In this document: one piece after another, positions 1 to 8,294 of the stretch
How the letters are laid out: each line of letters opens with the position of its first letter
Numbering within the stretch: the stretch's first letter is position 1
From: CAUTVF01 sp963541805
GTDB lineage: Bacteria > Pseudomonadota > Alphaproteobacteria > Rs-D84 > CASDRH01
NCBI GenBank assembly: GCA_963541805.1
Contig: CAUTVF010000004.1
Coordinates: forward strand, 1 to 29,277
Direction: 5' to 3'
DNA: 29,277 nt
Program-made: the position numbers and the translations under genes
The notes under the pieces: generated by a model
Database searches by the model: none
What the model was told of the DNA's origin: nothing
Seen by the model: only the letters and a program-made list of their open reading frames with translations

Positions 1-914
1 AATATAATGAGCAATATAAAAGTATGTCCAAGGCTGAAAAGAAAGATAGTTTCTTATTTAAAAATCGTGCACAGAAAATTGCAGTTGCCTTTGCGGGACC
101 TTTATTTAATATTATTTTAACAATAACGATTTTATTTTTTTTATTTCTGTTTTATGGAAAACCTATTACGCAAAATATAGTTGGGGGATTTTCTGAAAAT
201 TCTGTTGCAAAAAGTGCAGGTTTACAGATAGGAGATCGCATAATACAAATTGATAATAAAAAAATTAATGATTTTTCAGATATTGTGAATATTTTAAATT
301 TGTCAACTGGTAAAAAGATGTCGGTTGCTGTAGAACGTAGTGTTAAAAGTGCAAAAAAACCGCTTGTTCTTGAAAAAATATTATTTTTTAAATTTGCTCC
401 AATGAAAGTTGGGAACAGTTATAAATTAGGGATTCATTCAAACATTGCTTCAACTGCTTTTAAAAAAATGACTTTCTTTAAAAGTGTGACTTACGCCTTT
501 AAACATACATTTCAATTAAGTAATCAATTCTTAATTAATATTAGGCAAATGATATCCGGACAAAGATCGTCAAGTGAGATTGGTGGAATTATATCAATTG
601 CTGGAATATCGGGTAAGGCCCTAAATTATGGATTTTATTCTGTTATGTATCTGATGGCATACTTAAGTATTGTGATAGGTATTATGAATTTAATGCCAAT
701 TCCTGTTTTAGATGGGGGACAAATATTCATCTATACATTTGAAACAATTATCAGACGTGATATTCCAAATAAAATCAAAGCATTTATATTTTCATCTGGA
801 TGGCTTTTCGTTTTGGCTTTAATGTTGCTTGCGACATATAACGATATAAAACGTGTTATTATAAATAAAGTCAATGTTTCAAAAATTGTTAATAGTCAGC
901 ATTATAAAAAATAA
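1..914 (+). CDS. rseP: RseP site-2 protease (RIP metalloprotease), 3' part
   Basis: This is the C-terminal part of the inner-membrane zinc protease that cleaves membrane-bound anti-sigma factors and signal peptides. The reading frame is open to the left edge (frame begins at base 3), so the N-terminal HExxH zinc motif lies outside the window and the ATG at 24 is internal. Counting from that ATG, an AGPLFNI segment (about 24-30) matches the conserved stretch after the first catalytic helix. A PDZ domain follows at about 45-115 with a GLQIGD core. The NLMPIPVLDGG motif (about 219-229) supplies the third zinc ligand (Asp) within a transmembrane helix, and a last membrane helix ends the protein. 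bamA starts 8 bases downstream, the standard alphaproteobacterial rseP-bamA arrangement. The identification is secure. Confidence 0.95.
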   Translation, partial: YNEQYKSMSKAEKKDSFLFKNRAQKIAVAFAGPLFNIILTITILFFLFLFYGKPITQNIVGGFSENSVAKSAGLQIGDRIIQIDNKKINDFSDIVNILNLSTGKKMSVAVERSVKSAKKPLVLEKILFFKFAPMKVGNSYKLGIHSNIASTAFKKMTFFKSVTYAFKHTFQLSNQFLINIRQMISGQRSSSEIGGIISIAGISGKALNYGFYSVMYLMAYLSIVIGIMNLMPIPVLDGGQIFIYTFETIIRRDIPNKIKAFIFSSGWLFVLALMLLATYNDIKRVIINKVNVSKIVNSQHYKK

Positions 915-922
915 TTTTATTT

Positions 923-3208
923 ATGTTTAGATATTTATTTTATTTTGTATTTTTCTTTTTCTTTGTTTGTTTACAAAGTGCGTATGCGTTTGTTGTTAAA
1001 GATGTTGTTGTAGAGGGACTTAAAAAATTTGATCCTGAATTAATTAAATCTACAATTGATATTAAAGTTGGGCAAAATATTTCCAACTCAGATTTGGATG
1101 GTGTTGTCAAAAAATTATATGAAATGAATATTTTTTCAAAAATAGATGTTGAAAATAGAAATGGTGTTTTACATTTTTTTGTTGTTGAAAATGCTGTTAT
1201 CAACGAAATATTTTTTGAAGGTAATAAAGAACTTTCAAAGGAAAATATATTAAAAGAATTAACAATAAAGCCAAAATCAATGTATTCTAAATCTTCTTTA
1301 AAAATGAATGCATCAAAATTAATAGACATGTATCGATCAATTGGATATCTGTCTGCAAAGGTTAACCCAAAAACAATTATTAGAAATAGTGGAAAAATTG
1401 ACATTGTTTTTGAAATAACAGAGGGGAAAAAAGCATATGTAAAAGAAATCAAATTTGTTGGAAATGAAAGCTTTTCAAAATCAGATTTAATTAAAGCAAT
1501 CAGAACAAAAGAATATAGTTGGTGGAAAATATTTGCTCAGTTTGATATTTTTGATGAGAATATGATTAAATACGATGTAGAATTGTTAAAGAAATTTTAT
1601 AATCAGAATGCTTATTTAGATTTTAAAATTCAGCCTCCTGTCGTTAGATCATCAATTGATAAATCATCTTTTTATATTGTTTTTAATTTTGAAGAAGGGC
1701 AAAAATACAGAATTGGTCAAATAAATATTTCATCAGATATCAAAGATATAAATATTGAATCCCTTTATAATGAATTAGTTATTAAAAATGGTTATTATTG
1801 TTATGGAGAGTTGATTAATTTATCAATTAAAAAACTTACCGATAAATTAGGAGAGCTTGGTTATGCTTTTATTCAAATAGATCCTGATATGAAAATAAAT
1901 AAAGATAATTCAACTGCGGATGTTACTTTTCTAATTAAACAAGGGAAAAAGGTTTATGTAAATAATATAAATATAATTGGAAATGTTAGAACACTTGATA
2001 CAGTCATCAGACGTGAGATGGAAATAAAAGAGCAGGATGCTTATAATGTGTTATCTCTTAAAAACTCTGAATATAAATTAAGACGACTTCAATATTTTAA
2101 AGATGTAAAATTTAAATTGAATCCTGATTCAAATTATCATGATAAAGTTAATCTAGACGTAGAAGTAGAAGAAAATTCAACGGGTGAATTGTTTGCTTCT
2201 CTTGGTTGGTCATCACTTAATGGTTTGGTTGTAGAACTTGGTATTAAAGAAAATAATTTTCGCGGAAAAGGACAGAAGGTTGGTATTACAATTTCACGCT
2301 CGGATCTTCAAAAACGTATAATGTTTAGTTTTACTGAACCTTATTTTATGGATCATGATTTATCTGCGGGATTTGATATTTCTTATACTAGATATGATTA
2401 TAATAAAGACTATGGATATAATGTAGATAGTTTCCGATTGGGAGGGCGCCTTGGTTGGACATGGACACAAACATTGTATCAGACTGTTGGAATAAGTTTA
2501 CAAGGGGATTTGTATTCTGATATTTCCCCATCTCTTAAGGATTCTGTGACTGCTGGTTTTGTTCCAACATCAAAAATTTATCAATCATTATCATGGGTGG
2601 ATTCATCTCCAGATTATTTTAATAATAATGTTTGGGAGTATTCTGCAAGTTTGAGTAATGAGTTATCTGCAGGTTTTAGTCGTGATAAGTTTTTTAAAAC
2701 AGATATAGAAATGAAAACAAATTATACTTTTTTAGATAATCGGATAACATTTGGGGTAATGGCTAATATGGGGCATATTGAGTCATTTGATAAATCTTTA
2801 TCCAGGGTTTATCGATATTTTCTAGGTGGTGAAAATTTGCGTGGATTTGCAACTGCTGGTGCGGGTTCTAGGTTAAGTAGGGCGTATTCTGCGGGTGGTA
2901 ACTCTATTTTATTTGGAAATGCACAATTTAGTTTTCCAATTGGTTTTTCAAAAGAGTATAACATTTCAGGATTTTTGTTTTACGATTTTGGATGGATTGC
3001 ACCTCCGGATGATAAAGATGCTAGATATTTAAATTTTACAATAAGACGTTACCGATTTGTCGATGAATCATTTCGTACTTCTGCTGGTTTTGGTATATTT
3101 TGGCATTCCCCAATGGGCCCAATTAAGTTAACATGGGGATATCCAATTAAATATAAAAGTTATGATGAGTTAGAACGATTCAGATTTTCTATTAGTACTT
3201 TATTTTAA
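923..3208 (+). CDS. bamA: BamA outer-membrane protein assembly factor
   Basis: BamA is the central Omp85 barrel of the BAM complex, which inserts beta-barrel proteins into the outer membrane. The 761-residue protein starts with a very Phe-rich signal peptide (1-22, ending SAYA). Five POTRA domains follow, roughly at 23-92, 93-168, 172-260, 263-343 and 345-417, and a C-terminal 16-strand barrel occupies 420-761. The conserved loop-6 motif appears as LRGF at 639-642, and the chain ends in Phe, the usual outer-membrane signal. Length is typical for the family. No Shine-Dalgarno is visible before the ATG, which lies 8 bases after the rseP stop, so translation is probably coupled to rseP. The antisense frame at 940-1452 is a shadow. 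Confidence 0.97.
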   Translation: MFRYLFYFVFFFFFVCLQSAYAFVVKDVVVEGLKKFDPELIKSTIDIKVGQNISNSDLDGVVKKLYEMNIFSKIDVENRNGVLHFFVVENAVINEIFFEGNKELSKENILKELTIKPKSMYSKSSLKMNASKLIDMYRSIGYLSAKVNPKTIIRNSGKIDIVFEITEGKKAYVKEIKFVGNESFSKSDLIKAIRTKEYSWWKIFAQFDIFDENMIKYDVELLKKFYNQNAYLDFKIQPPVVRSSIDKSSFYIVFNFEEGQKYRIGQINISSDIKDINIESLYNELVIKNGYYCYGELINLSIKKLTDKLGELGYAFIQIDPDMKINKDNSTADVTFLIKQGKKVYVNNINIIGNVRTLDTVIRREMEIKEQDAYNVLSLKNSEYKLRRLQYFKDVKFKLNPDSNYHDKVNLDVEVEENSTGELFASLGWSSLNGLVVELGIKENNFRGKGQKVGITISRSDLQKRIMFSFTEPYFMDHDLSAGFDISYTRYDYNKDYGYNVDSFRLGGRLGWTWTQTLYQTVGISLQGDLYSDISPSLKDSVTAGFVPTSKIYQSLSWVDSSPDYFNNNVWEYSASLSNELSAGFSRDKFFKTDIEMKTNYTFLDNRITFGVMANMGHIESFDKSLSRVYRYFLGGENLRGFATAGAGSRLSRAYSAGGNSILFGNAQFSFPIGFSKEYNISGFLFYDFGWIAPPDDKDARYLNFTIRRYRFVDESFRTSAGFGIFWHSPMGPIKLTWGYPIKYKSYDELERFRFSISTLF

Positions 3209-3236
3209 TTGATTTTTGTCTTAAAATTGTTATATT
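3209..3236 (+). promoter_or_regulatory. Possible sigma-70-type promoter before skp
   Basis: TTGATT (3209-3214) and TATATT (3231-3236) are separated by 16 bases in the 58-base gap between bamA and skp. In such AT-rich DNA chance matches are common, so this is a weak call. skp may simply be transcribed from upstream. Confidence 0.35.
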
Positions 3237-3266
3237 AATGGGTCAAGTTTTTATAAGGAGTATGTT

Positions 3267-3884
3267 ATGAAATTAAATTTTAAATCGGTTAAAAATTACT
3301 TAAAAAATAAAGATAAGATATATGTTTCTGCAGTTGTTTTGTTTTCTATATTGTTGATAGTAAATATAGTTCAAATAATTAAACCAAGAAAAGTTTTGAA
3401 CACAAATGCTGCACGTGTTGGATTCATAAATATGGTCAAAATCCAAGTAGAGGCAAAAGTTATGAAAGATTTAAACAGACAAAATCAAGATTTTATCAAA
3501 AATCTTGAGAGGGATGTTGAAAGAAAAAGAAAAGAATTTGCAAATACTGAGAGTAGACTACAGAAACAGCAAGGTAGTCTGTCTGCAGAGGCTTTTGCAA
3601 GAAAAGTCAATGAATTTCGTAATGATGTAATGACATACGAGAAGAATACAGCTGGTAAATTACAAGCTGCAAAAATGGTATATAACGAAGCGTTAAGTGA
3701 AATTCAAAAAGATTATTTAAACGATATAATTAATGATGTATCCGGATATTATGAATATGATATTATTGTGGATGCAAATAATGCAAAAATTCTTAATTCA
3801 GATTTTGATATCACTGATAAGGTAATAGATAGGTTAGATTCCAAAATTAGTTCAAAAAAGATTTCAAATAAGTTTAAAAGGTAA
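3267..3884 (+). CDS. skp: Skp/OmpH-family periplasmic chaperone
   Basis: Skp binds unfolded outer-membrane proteins in the periplasm and delivers them to BAM. The 205-residue product has a positively charged N-terminus and one hydrophobic segment (about 18-38) that acts as an uncleaved anchor or signal. A GFINMVKI segment resembles the conserved start of mature OmpH (about 51-58). A long Lys/Glu/Gln-rich coiled coil (about 70-150) corresponds to the Skp tentacles. An AAGGAG Shine-Dalgarno at 3255-3260 sets the ATG at 3267. Position directly after bamA is the usual one for skp in proteobacteria. The sequence is divergent, so family assignment rests on architecture plus context. The N-terminal hydrophobic segment lies further from the start than in typical Skp signal peptides. 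Confidence 0.85.
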   Translation: MKLNFKSVKNYLKNKDKIYVSAVVLFSILLIVNIVQIIKPRKVLNTNAARVGFINMVKIQVEAKVMKDLNRQNQDFIKNLERDVERKRKEFANTESRLQKQQGSLSAEAFARKVNEFRNDVMTYEKNTAGKLQAAKMVYNEALSEIQKDYLNDIINDVSGYYEYDIIVDANNAKILNSDFDITDKVIDRLDSKISSKKISNKFKR

Positions 3885-3922
3885 CTTATTAATTTTTTAT
3901 AGTAAAGAATGTGAAAATGTAT

Positions 3923-3951
3923 TATAATCCCCTCAAATTATGGGGGTTTTT
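3923..3951 (+). terminator. -10 box followed by a terminator-like hairpin in the leader of the lipoprotein gene
   Basis: A perfect TATAAT (3923-3928) is followed at once by CCCC (3929-3932), a 9-base loop, GGGGG (3942-3946) and a run of T. The hairpin with T-run resembles an intrinsic terminator for the skp transcript. However, the G-run is also the only candidate ribosome site for the ATG at 3953. The element could therefore terminate skp, start a new transcript, or hide the ribosome site. The stem is only 4 base pairs. Confidence 0.4.
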
Positions 3952-3952
3952 T

Positions 3953-4813
3953 ATGAGTTCGTATTCTGTTAAAGAATCTTTAGTTTGTTTCTTGTCGATA
4001 TTTACTTTTCTTGTTTTATCTGGATGTGTTTCAGAGGGTATTGATGATGATATTCAATATCGGCAAGAAAAGGATACACAAAATGAGGGTATAAAACGAA
4101 TTAATATGGAAGGGGCTAGTAATACGACAATTAATTCAAAATATCCTAAAAAATATTCCAATGCTGTTAGTTACAGTGTTGATAGATCTTATATAAATTC
4201 TGTTGATTACCCAATGTCTATGGAAGCATACTATGCAAGTAGGTTTACAAACAAAAAAGATGATGTTACAAAGCCTCCCTTTACTGTAAGTCCAATAGGT
4301 TCAAAAATAAAAGAGGTTTATATTGATACCGTTGTTGAACGTATTAATTCGGCAAAAGATTTAAGTGATATAAAGGATGAACTATTAATGATCAGAAAAA
4401 AATATATTGATATATTATCAATATCCAAACATTGTTGCAGTTATGGGTTAATGACAAAATTCGAGAATATTGGCGTTGATAATGATTATATTTTTAAATT
4501 TATGATTGATGATAAACGTTTATACGAGTTACAAAATATTTGCATGATTATAAATAATAATGATATTGCAAATCTATTAGGTTCTGTTGAGTTATCGGTT
4601 GTCGTTCGTGATGTTAGAGATTCTTGTGTTTGTAAAAATCGCGAAGTATTGGCAAGGCATCTTGAATTATTTAAAGCAATAGTTGGAAAGACAGATTTAT
4701 TCAAAAAACATAACATATTATTTAGGTATAAAAATGAACTTGGTGAAATTGTAAAAAATAGTATTGGTAGAGATATGATAAATTTATTAAATACTCTGGA
4801 ACAATGTCCGTAG
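3953..4813 (+). CDS. Unrecognised outer-envelope lipoprotein
   Basis: I do not recognise this family. The 286-residue product has a lipoprotein signal peptide with a lipobox (LSGC, Cys at residue 25), so it is probably lipid-anchored in the envelope. A low-complexity Asn/Ser/Tyr-rich linker (about 30-110) follows, then a mostly helical C-terminal domain with cysteine pairs CC (about 165-166) and CVC (about 224-226). The start at 3953 is chosen over an upstream in-frame GTG at 3911 because it places the lipobox at normal distance; the upstream codons run through a hairpin. It lies between skp and lpxD, within an envelope-biogenesis block, which suggests an envelope role by context only. Confidence 0.75.
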   Translation: MSSYSVKESLVCFLSIFTFLVLSGCVSEGIDDDIQYRQEKDTQNEGIKRINMEGASNTTINSKYPKKYSNAVSYSVDRSYINSVDYPMSMEAYYASRFTNKKDDVTKPPFTVSPIGSKIKEVYIDTVVERINSAKDLSDIKDELLMIRKKYIDILSISKHCCSYGLMTKFENIGVDNDYIFKFMIDDKRLYELQNICMIINNNDIANLLGSVELSVVVRDVRDSCVCKNREVLARHLELFKAIVGKTDLFKKHNILFRYKNELGEIVKNSIGRDMINLLNTLEQCP

Positions 4814-4867
4814 TTTTAATATCCTTTACTCTTGACTATAATTATTTATGTGTAGTAAGGTTCGATC

Positions 4868-5926
4868 ATGATTGATGAATGTTTTTATAATATATCTGAT
4901 CCAATTAATTTAGAAACAGTTGAGAAGATAACAGGAGCAATCCTTTGTGATTCAAAATATAAAAATATTACTATTTCTGGTGTTGCTGGACTAAATGATT
5001 CTACGGATACTGATATAGTATTTTTTGCTCAAAGTGCGATTAGCAAAAATTTAGATCATCCAGAATACATAGATATGTTAAAGCATATTAAAGCAGGGGC
5101 ATGCTTAATAAGCGAACAACATAAAGATATTGTGCCAAATAATATTCCAGTTTTAATTTCAAAAGACCCTAGAGGCGATTTTATTAAATTGCAGAAATAT
5201 TTTTATCGTGACAATTCATATTCAATGTCTGGAATTATGGATTCTGCTAAGGTTGCACAGAGTGTTGATTTTGTCGATAAATCTTCTGTGTTTATTGGTT
5301 TTGGATCTGTGATCGAAGATAATGTTAAAATTGGAAAAAATTGTTATATTGGGCATAATGTAGTAATTAAATATGGTACAATAATCGGAGATAATTGTAT
5401 AATCAAAGAGGGCGCTGTTATATCACATTGTATTATGGGAAATTATGTTTCTGTTGGTGAGGGCTCAATTATAGGCTCTACTGGTTTCGGTTGGCATTCT
5501 GGCCCATCTGGACATATGCGTATTCCCCAAATTGGACGTGTTATATTGGGAGATTACGTTGAAATTGATTGCAATTCTTGTATAGATCGTGGGGCGATTG
5601 GGGACACTGTAATTGGACTTGGTACAAAAATTGATAATCTTGTTCAAATTGGACACAATAATAAGGTTGGCCAACATTGTATTTTTGCAGGAATGTCTGG
5701 TGTTGCAGGTTCTTCCAGTGTTGGAAATTTTGTTTTATTTGGGGCTCAATCTGGGGTTTCTGGTTTTTTGAATGTTGCAGATTATACACAGATTGCGGCA
5801 CAGTCTGGGGTCGTTAAAAGTGTTAACAAAGCTGCATCAAAATTGCGTGGAACTCCTGCAATTGATGCGACAACTTTTGCAAGGCGAGAGATATTGTTAA
5901 AACATATGGTTGAAAAGAAAAAATAG
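4868..5926 (+). CDS. lpxD: UDP-3-O-acylglucosamine N-acyltransferase
   Basis: LpxD adds the second hydroxyacyl chain from acyl-ACP to UDP-3-O-acyl-glucosamine, the third step of lipid A synthesis. The 352-residue protein has the N-terminal uridine-binding domain (about 1-115) and a left-handed beta-helix of hexapeptide repeats (about 125-320). The family signature is clear: STGFGW, IPQIGRV, EIDCNSCIDRGA and KIDNLVQIGHNN, with the catalytic His at 263. A C-terminal helix closes the protein. AAGG at 4857-4860 is the ribosome site. fabZ follows after 15 bases. Presence of lpxD, fabZ and lpxB shows the cell makes lipid A. Confidence 0.97.
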   Translation: MIDECFYNISDPINLETVEKITGAILCDSKYKNITISGVAGLNDSTDTDIVFFAQSAISKNLDHPEYIDMLKHIKAGACLISEQHKDIVPNNIPVLISKDPRGDFIKLQKYFYRDNSYSMSGIMDSAKVAQSVDFVDKSSVFIGFGSVIEDNVKIGKNCYIGHNVVIKYGTIIGDNCIIKEGAVISHCIMGNYVSVGEGSIIGSTGFGWHSGPSGHMRIPQIGRVILGDYVEIDCNSCIDRGAIGDTVIGLGTKIDNLVQIGHNNKVGQHCIFAGMSGVAGSSSVGNFVLFGAQSGVSGFLNVADYTQIAAQSGVVKSVNKAASKLRGTPAIDATTFARREILLKHMVEKKK

Positions 5927-5941
5927 ATTGGTGGTGATATT

Positions 5942-6409
5942 ATGAAAGCAGTCGAAAAAGTACATTTTAGTATAAATGATATAATGGAGTGTTTGCCACA
6001 CAGATATCCATTTTTACTGGTTGATAAAGTAATTGATGTGATTCCAAAAACCTCTGGTACAGGCATCAAATGTGTTACTGCAAATGAGCCCTGTTTTCAA
6101 GGTCACTTTCCGGGGAACCCGATAATGCCAGGGGTATTAATGTTGGAAGCAATCGCACAAACTTGTATTATGGTTTATAAACCATTTTTAGAAAATGATA
6201 ATGTGTTATTTGTTTTTTCTGGAATCGATAAAGTGAAATTCCGTCGTCAAGTTGGTCCTGGTGATGTTTTGCACATTGATGTAAAAATTCTTGCGAACAA
6301 AGGAAGATTAATGAAATGTCAAGGTGTAATAACTGTTGATGGTAATGTTGCAGTTGAAGCAAATTTATCAGCTTTTATGGTTGACAATACTAATCAAACA
6401 AATTCATAA
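5942..6409 (+). CDS. fabZ: 3-hydroxyacyl-ACP dehydratase FabZ
   Basis: FabZ dehydrates 3-hydroxyacyl-ACP in fatty acid elongation and competes with lipid A synthesis for hydroxyacyl-ACP. The 155-residue hot-dog-fold protein carries LPHRYPFLLVDKV near the start, then the catalytic segment FQGHFPGNPIMPGVLMLEA with His 55 and Glu 69. Length is normal. A purine-rich GGTGGTGAT precedes the ATG. In most alphaproteobacteria lpxA follows; here the next gene is lpxB on the opposite strand, and the two coding regions overlap by 20 bases at their 3' ends. Confidence 0.97.
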   Translation: MKAVEKVHFSINDIMECLPHRYPFLLVDKVIDVIPKTSGTGIKCVTANEPCFQGHFPGNPIMPGVLMLEAIAQTCIMVYKPFLENDNVLFVFSGIDKVKFRRQVGPGDVLHIDVKILANKGRLMKCQGVITVDGNVAVEANLSAFMVDNTNQTNS

Positions 6410-7559
6410 TTTCACTGTATGCCTTTTTACTTGGTGTTAACTTATCTTTTAGCATAAATTTTGTCATACCTTTTTTAATACCCTCTTTCATAGTATTATG
6501 TTTGTTTGGGTTTTGCAGTATTTCCAAAGCGCAATTAAGAATGTCCGCAGTGTTTGCTTTATCCTGCAATAACTCGATTTGAATCATCTTGTTATTTAAA
6601 ATATTAATAAGAGATGCAAATTTAATTTTAACAAAGATTTTTGCAAGTAGAGCGGTCAAATAATTAAATTTATAATTCACAATTGTAGGAACATTAAAAA
6701 AGCTTAATTCTGATACAACTGTTCCAGAAGTGGATATAGCAAGATAAGTAGATGAAAATAAATTATATTTATCTGTATCAGAACTAATTAAATGTGGACG
6801 ATATGAAATATCCCAAGAATTTATGATATTTGTAACATATTCTTTCAAAAAATTAACTGTTGGTAAAAAAAATATTGAATTATTATTTGATTTATAAATT
6901 TTTCTTATTACTTCTTTGTATGTTGACATAATATTTTGCACTTCATTTTTTCTTGAACCTGGTAAAATTGTAATTATTTGTTTTCCTTCAGCAATCGGGT
7001 ACTTTTTTAAAAAATCTTGTGAATTGCCACTGATACCCTCAAGATGAGCATATCCGACAACAGGGCATTTTATATTACAGTTATATTTTAAAAAATATTT
7101 TGTTTCAAAATCAAAAAAGCACAATATTTTATCAAAAATCTTTGCAAATATTTTGGCGCGTTTCTCTCCCCATGCCCAAACTTGTGGGGCAACATAATGA
7201 ACACATTTAATTTTATTAATTTGTGGATTTTTATTTGACTTAATCCACTTGACGATATGCTTTGCAAGCGACGATCCATCAATTGTAAGTACCATATCAG
7301 GTTTGATATTTAAAATTGATAACTTAATATTATTGATATTTTTTTTGATAGCTCTTATATTTTTCAGTACTTCAATGAATCCCATTATCGAAAATAATTT
7401 TATATCGAATAATTTTGTAAAATTTACGCATTTGCTTAAGTGTTCACCTCCAACACCATAAAATTTAATATTTTTATTTTTTTCAAAAGTAGATAATAAC
7501 CTTGCTCCTAAAGTATCTGCAGATGCCTCTGTTGTTATTATAAATATTTTTTTAATCAT
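6390..7559 (-). CDS. lpxB: Lipid-A-disaccharide synthase
   Basis: LpxB condenses UDP-diacylglucosamine with lipid X to form the lipid A disaccharide at the inner face of the inner membrane. The 389-residue GT-B glycosyltransferase shows the N-terminal motif TEASAD (10-15, usually GEASGD), FYGVGGEHL, SIMGFIEVL, the nucleotide-site APQVWAWGEKR and the LPGSRKNEV motif. The gene starts directly after the stop codon of the upstream membrane-protein gene (stop and ATG abut), so translation is probably coupled. Its last 20 bases overlap the end of fabZ on the other strand. It is inverted relative to the usual lpxD-fabZ-lpxA-lpxI-lpxB order. Confidence 0.96.
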   Translation of the reverse strand: MIKKIFIITTEASADTLGARLLSTFEKNKNIKFYGVGGEHLSKCVNFTKLFDIKLFSIMGFIEVLKNIRAIKKNINNIKLSILNIKPDMVLTIDGSSLAKHIVKWIKSNKNPQINKIKCVHYVAPQVWAWGEKRAKIFAKIFDKILCFFDFETKYFLKYNCNIKCPVVGYAHLEGISGNSQDFLKKYPIAEGKQIITILPGSRKNEVQNIMSTYKEVIRKIYKSNNNSIFFLPTVNFLKEYVTNIINSWDISYRPHLISSDTDKYNLFSSTYLAISTSGTVVSELSFFNVPTIVNYKFNYLTALLAKIFVKIKFASLINILNNKMIQIELLQDKANTADILNCALEILQNPNKHNTMKEGIKKGMTKFMLKDKLTPSKKAYSEIMNLFD

Positions 7560-8231
7560 TTAATTTTTGCTTTCTGTTTTTAATAAAATTTTTTTAAATT
7601 TCCCAGTTCTAATATTTCGAATAAATGTGAAACTAACCAGGGTTATAAATAATATTTGGTATATAAATCCTATTTTACTAATAGTCATCATTGTCATTAC
7701 AATAATTGCAAAAAAAACAGTCACTGCTTTTATTATCATCTCTTTATATTTTGTTTTATCCATAGGTGATAGTTTATTAAACATTTCGATATACGATACT
7801 GAAAAATCAAATTTCATCTTTTTAATATTCTTAATATTATTCGATTGAATAAATTCACATACTAAATAAATCATTGGAAATATAATCGATCTAACGCCTG
7901 ATATAATTACAAGTTTCAAAAAGAAAATAATACTTAAAATTATAAATACAAATTTAATTATTTTTGTAACTTTAATATCGTATTGCAAATATATGCAATA
8001 TACAGGAATAATTATTGATGCTAATAAATTTTGTGTCAATATAATCGGGGATTGTGCAGAAAAATTATACTTTACGCTTGAAAGAACGTTTGCAATTACA
8101 AGAATTGCCAGTATTGGAATTTCAATCTGAAAACGATTATTTATACTTTTAATATTTTTTATTTTTATCAAGTATAATAGGGTAACATAACAGACTGCAA
8201 ACACCCCAATTAATACTAAAATACTTTGCAT
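7560..8231 (-). CDS. Unrecognised polytopic membrane protein upstream of lpxB
   Basis: I do not recognise this family. The 223-residue product is strongly hydrophobic, with about six predicted membrane helices. These lie at about 3-22, 35-52, 65-80, 92-112, 114-126 and 168-203, and a charged soluble loop around 130-165 precedes the last pair. The ATG at 8231 is preferred over one at 8294 because an AGGA ribosome site lies 7 bases upstream and the longer form would abut the divergent gene's start. The stop touches the ATG of lpxB, making a two-gene operon. By position a role in the membrane or in LPS synthesis is possible, but nothing in the sequence proves it. Confidence 0.8.
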   Translation of the reverse strand: MQSILVLIGVFAVCYVTLLYLIKIKNIKSINNRFQIEIPILAILVIANVLSSVKYNFSAQSPIILTQNLLASIIIPVYCIYLQYDIKVTKIIKFVFIILSIIFFLKLVIISGVRSIIFPMIYLVCEFIQSNNIKNIKKMKFDFSVSYIEMFNKLSPMDKTKYKEMIIKAVTVFFAIIVMTMMTISKIGFIYQILFITLVSFTFIRNIRTGKFKKILLKTESKN

Positions 8232-8252
8232 GAAAATTCCTACTCTTCTTAT

Positions 8253-8280
8253 ATTATCATTGAAAAAAGATGAAAAGCAA
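8253..8280 (-). promoter_or_regulatory. Promoter for the membrane protein-lpxB operon
   Basis: On the minus strand TTGCTT (8280-8275) and GATAAT (8258-8253) are separated by 16 bases, upstream of the ATG at 8231 with its AGGA ribosome site. It interleaves with the plus-strand promoter of the divergent gene at 8260-8287, so the two polymerases would compete for the same DNA. Confidence 0.5.
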
Positions 8281-8294
8281 TTATAATATTGCAT
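8260..8294 (+). promoter_or_regulatory. Strong promoter, predicted leaderless start
   Basis: TTGAAA (8260-8265), a 16-base spacer and consensus TATAAT (8282-8287) are followed by only 7 bases before the ATG at 8295. Transcription should begin at or next to the A of the start codon. No Shine-Dalgarno is present, which fits a leaderless mRNA. Confidence 0.6.

Noticed and set aside
940..1452. 170-residue open frame on the minus strand inside bamA
   Set aside because: It is antisense to clear POTRA-domain coding sequence, and its composition is that of a shadow frame.
7249..7461. 70-residue plus-strand frame inside lpxB
   Set aside because: Overlaps conserved LpxB N-terminal motifs on the other strand.
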